In this document: positions 59,843 through 64,000 of the stretch, in pieces
Numbering within the stretch: the stretch's first letter is position 1
Layout of the letters: each line of letters opens with the position of its first letter
Translations under genes and position numbers: made by a program
Origin: Epiperipatus broadwayi
Lineage: Eukaryota; Onychophora; Udeonychophora; Euonychophora; Peripatidae
Assembly (NCBI GenBank): GCA_028023455.1
Contig: JAQFVV010006208.1
Span: 4,880,963 to 4,944,962, forward strand
Length of the DNA: 64,000 nucleotides
Direction: 5' to 3'
The notes under the pieces: model-generated
Databases searched by the model: none
The model's input: the letters and a program-made list of their open reading frames with translations, nothing else
Told to the model about the DNA's origin: nothing

Positions 59843-61948
59843 ATCCGACAGAGTTTATATAATATTTATTTAATCTATAAACTATAAATAGATTGATCAT
59901 TATATTATTACCATAATTTTTAGGACTGATATTATAAATATTATTCTATATTCTTTAATAATTTTGTCTATTTATGTTTAATGTGATCAAATACACCTTA
60001 TCAAAAAATTTTGAAAATGCCATTTATCTGTTTGTAGTGAATGGAGATCTATTATTTAGTACCAAATATATCTGTTTTAATGTTTGGTTTGATGTATAAT
60101 GTCTATATTAATATTTTGCATTTCATGGATAAATGTTTAAAATTCAGTTATTCTAATACTTACTTTCAAAAGACTATGGTTCTCAGGCTAATCTTTTTAT
60201 GTACTAATGTTTAATATATATGAAAAGTTTTTCCTTGAGTGATTTCATGTAGATTTTGCAGTGTTTTTTATCATGTATAACAGTTATGTCTGAATGAAAG
60301 ATTTATTACAATACACTTCTTTTTTAAACCTGTGTAAACTTTCATTAACATTAACATCTTTAAGTAAATAATTTTTGACATCAACTTTATCAGAAATGTC
60401 ATCAAGATATAGCGTAAATAATTTTTAGATAGTTAATGGTAATTATCTACTTATTGCACCATTTATATATATATGGTATAATAGTACTGGCATTTGAAAA
60501 TCTTGAATATTTTTTTTCGCTTGTTATTTCTTTTTCAAAGTTGGTATAATTTATTTTTTTCATATATATAATGAAGTTTATATTTTTAAAAAAGAAAAAG
60601 AACACACTCACTTTGCTAATCAAGATAAAATCTGAAGGCAAGTAATTTTAATTAATAGAATGAAAAAAAAAAAGCTAATTACCTTTAATTAAAGATGGCC
60701 ACTGAGGGAGTTATCAGCAATGGAATTTGCAAGTCAAAACTAATTTTAGACAAAAATTGGTAAAGTATAAAAGAAAGGAGAGTGTTGGAGATTAGCTTGT
60801 CTTTCCTTTTTTTTTTTGATTGTTGGAGAGCCAACGCTTGAGTTGAGACGAACTTTGTATTGTCCCAAGTGAAGCCACAATAGAAATGTTTCAACAGATT
60901 TATTTGTGTGTTGAACTGTCATGCTATGTCTGAGTAGAAAAGAGTATCCGTCAATATGGTCCTTTCTGTTTTAAGTCTAAACCAATGTCCTGATTCGAAC
61001 CGTCACCTTTCCTAAACCAGAAGCCAAATAACTTTGCGAGAATGAAACCCATATTCTAAACCATGGATTTCTTTGGACACAAAACCATGCATAGTACATT
61101 ATTAAATAATACCTCGACTACAAGAAATTTACTGGTAAGACAAATCCTTATACTATATGAGAGCGTTTAAATATAATCTTAGAAAGAACTCATTGTAAAA
61201 AAAAAATAAAGACACTAAAAAAGGAAAGTTTGATAAGTGAATGGACCCTTGATAAAGTGACCGATTAAGTTAAATTAATATTCCCCATAAAATATTAATT
61301 ACTTGTTTATTACATATCCTATCTGTTTAATGTGTGTGTATTTCATTTAAAACTTATTTGTTATATAATTTATACGTAAATCGCTTTTCATAATATAATC
61401 TGTTCATTGTATATCTATTTTATTTTAATTATTCAGTTACACCAACTATCTAATTTGAGAGTATCTATTTATTCACTGCCAATATTACTTTATGAGTTGT
61501 AAACCTGGAAATTACTATAAAAAAAAAAAGAGGAGAGAAACGAAGACTCCAAAATTAATTGAAACAGTTACATTTATTAATCACCCTGGGTCAGTGGGTT
61601 ATATAACCCTGGTGCCGACTAAATAAATTAAAAACTGATGTGGTGAGCAATTAGAGAATAAAACAAAAGAAAACTTAAAAGCCAATTAGGTGAGTTAATC
61701 TGAAAACATAGTTATGCTCTGTGAAGCTTTCTAATAACAGGAATGAATAAATGCAGATGTAACTTGATTAACAAATACATTAGCAATTTATAATGTATAA
61801 AGCCTAAATTGACCGAAAACAGTACAATATATTTATGCATTTGTTTAGATAACACCATTCACTTATATATTTGGATATACTTGATGATTCAATCATCAAG
61901 CTTCATGGTGCATTTGAAATATAATGGTACCCAATGAGAGGTAGACTT

Positions 61949-62004
61949 GATATAAATAAATAGAGATTAACAAATTGATATAAATAAATAGAGATTAACA
62001 AATT
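61949..62004 (+). repeat. 28-bp tandem duplication
   Basis: gatataaataaatagagatt followed by aacaaatt occurs twice in direct succession without change. Confidence 0.9.
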
Positions 62005-64000
62005 ATTTTGTTTATCCAAAAGGGTATCAACATTATAATCTGAGATGCATATGGCTTTTAATTTTAAGTCATTGAACAAGCCACCCCTGCTGATGGAGTT
62101 AAATGATATAAACTGGGTAAATAATAATGACTTATATGCTTGCTAAGCTAATTTAACTATTATTTTATATGCTTATGTGACAAATGCATTACTTCTAGGG
62201 ATATATCTTGGAAAAGTTAAATTGTACAGTATCTCTTTACCAGATCTTCTTAAAGTAATACATTAATGATATGATGCCATATGTATAAATAATGATAACT
62301 GATGAGTACCATCTATACACTAAATTATTGACAATTACCACCATGTACCCATTCTACTTAATTCAGACCATTATTTAGTTTAATACTAGATTTATATATG
62401 ATAGTAACCAACTACAGTCTGCCAATTTGAAACTTGATATCTGATTATCAGACACATCGCGTAACTTCAGATAATTCAAATAATATATGGAATTGAGAAT
62501 AAAGAAATAGAAAAACTTTAAACATTAACAAAGCAAATAATTTAATGAAGTACATTTTTAAACATTGTATAAAATAAGAATTTTATAAATCAAATAATTA
62601 GTAAACTTTAATGTTCATTTCAATTTTAGAATATTAAGGCTGACTACACTGTAATGGGAACTCGCTATAACCAATTTAGATTGAATTTATATAACTGATT
62701 ATAAAACAATGAGCATTGCTAATTGCTCAATAAGCTTTGTGATAAATGCTTAGCCAGAGAAAGCATTTAAAATGTCTCAGTCAGGAAACCCCTCCCCCAA
62801 TCTCTCACCAATGGTTTCGTGCTTTGGCACTCCTAAGAGATGAGCTGGGAATATGGTTAATATTTTTACATAACAGCCATATCAACAGTCAGACCGAGAT
62901 GGTATAAAATATATAACCCGTAGTCATCTTTCAAGACTGTTGCACATCCCCATTTAAACAAAGCACCGCTCTATATACTTTTTTTTTATACTCAGGATAA
63001 ACCACCTGCATATCAACAAAAGAAGGTTTTAAAATGCTTCAAGTGATTCTTGCTCAAACTAACATGATTCAAACTACTAGGCAATGTATATTAAAAAACA
63101 CTCACATAGCTGACACAATTTGATCTTAATTAGTTTTATATGGGAGAGAGAGAATTACACCCAATTAACAACTTAACATATTTATTTACAAAAAAAAAAA
63201 AAAGCTCGATAATCAAAATAAAAATAAATTGAATTACATTAATTATAAAGTTCTTTATTATAGATTAGTCCATTTATAAATAGGGATAAAAACTCAATTA
63301 ATTTTAAAATATTGAAAGCTGTTCAACATAATATAACAAAACTTTTACTTTAAGCTTTTCTTACTCAGCATTCCTAGTACTTGTATCAGTTACAATTGTA
63401 TAGGAAAAGTTAACCAGTGTATATAGAAATTCATTAATAAATAACAATTACAAACTGTAGACAATATTTTATTACACTAAATTTTTAAATTTAATACCAT
63501 ATTTTTGAGATCAATAAAACAATCTTTTATTCATTCATTATCCGCTTTGCTTTCTTCTAAATAAACAAATTATATGCATATTTTTAGTTGCTTTTTTAAT
63601 ATATTCTATTTAATTGCAGATTGTAGATTTTATTAACTCATATATATATATACATAAAAGTAGGGTTAGAAATAAATATCTTAGTTCTGCTTTGTATATC
63701 CATGAAAAAGATACTAGCCTCCCTATTAATTTTAATGAAGCTAAGGTTGTCTTATTTGAGAGAAATGAAATAAAAAGAATGTAAACCAGTGCTAGTGTTC
63801 TAGAGTTTATTATCTTGGCTAGTCTGGTGCAGTTGTGAATTTGGGATAATTTTGCTTAAATATATAATTAGATAGATTTCTGGAATAAGGAAATGCTCAT
63901 TTATTTTATAGTAGCTTGGCATTCATTAATTGAGTCTAGCTTTAAGTGATAAGTAATGTTCATTCTATCACAAATCTTTACTTTTAATCTGACATAAATC

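Larger units (their letters stand above)
57426..64000 (+). other. intron sequence downstream of exon 6
   Basis: 6.6 kb without an exon-like frame or a polyA context tied to the gene. It contains a foldback (57630-57912), a family B fragment (59085-59215), a long palindrome (59583-59842) and a 28-bp direct duplication (61949-62004). Stretches 57920-59080, 59850-61940 and 62010-64000 show nothing recognisable. Since exon 6 ends in a strong donor, the next exon must lie beyond the window. Confidence 0.75.

Overview
The window is eukaryotic, from an invertebrate animal with a strongly AT-rich genome. All genic signal is on the + strand: six long exons with clean GT/AG boundaries, separated by introns of about 3.6 to 9.9 kb that are full of transposon remnants. 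I cannot name the species. The Penelope-like (PLE) remnants, tRNA-derived SINE and giant-muscle-protein architecture fit a chelicerate/arthropod or a lophotrochozoan.

Gene: the exons are internal parts of one giant titin/stretchin-like muscle protein. Exons 1-5 each encode an acidic PEVK-like linker (rich in E, V, I, K, P) followed by one I-set immunoglobulin domain. Exon 6 is pure PEVK-like. Every exon has intron phase 1 at both ends, so each is a symmetric cassette. Exons: 4672-5196, 12507-12941, 22793-23341, 26918-32572, 40180-40713, 49917-57425. No start codon, polyA site or end of gene is in the window; the gene continues both ways. Exon 4 carries eight 93-residue (279 bp) tandem repeats with decayed copies at both edges. 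Exon 6 carries about 30 units of 69 residues (207 bp), partly in three-unit higher-order repeats. Exon 6 is interrupted near 51455-51571 by one corrupted unit with in-frame stops; the frame is the same on both sides, and an assembly error is the likeliest cause.

Introns: most interspersed repeats are foldback (inverted-repeat) elements, more than 20 of them in several families. Many carry, at or near the centre, a conserved stem-loop ending in GAAA that resembles the core of a hammerhead ribozyme. Around them lie pieces of PLEs, nearly all of them the 3' GIY-YIG endonuclease end: 10.6, 18.4, 25.7, 42.7, 44.9 and 45.8 kb, plus tails at 0.2, 0.5, 3.2 and 38.6 kb. Also present are two decayed non-LTR retrotransposons (14.9-16.5 and 19.1-20.8 kb, minus strand), a young SINE with a perfect 16-bp target duplication (36148-36262), a 1.04 kb TA-flanked DNA transposon (37173-38209), a MITE family, a possible solo LTR near 44.1-44.6 kb, a 40-bp minisatellite grown inside a foldback element (886-2070) and a 339-bp tandem/inverted array (13231-14470).

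The two points most worth following are the hammerhead-like foldback elements and the two independently expanding coding repeat arrays of the elastic region.
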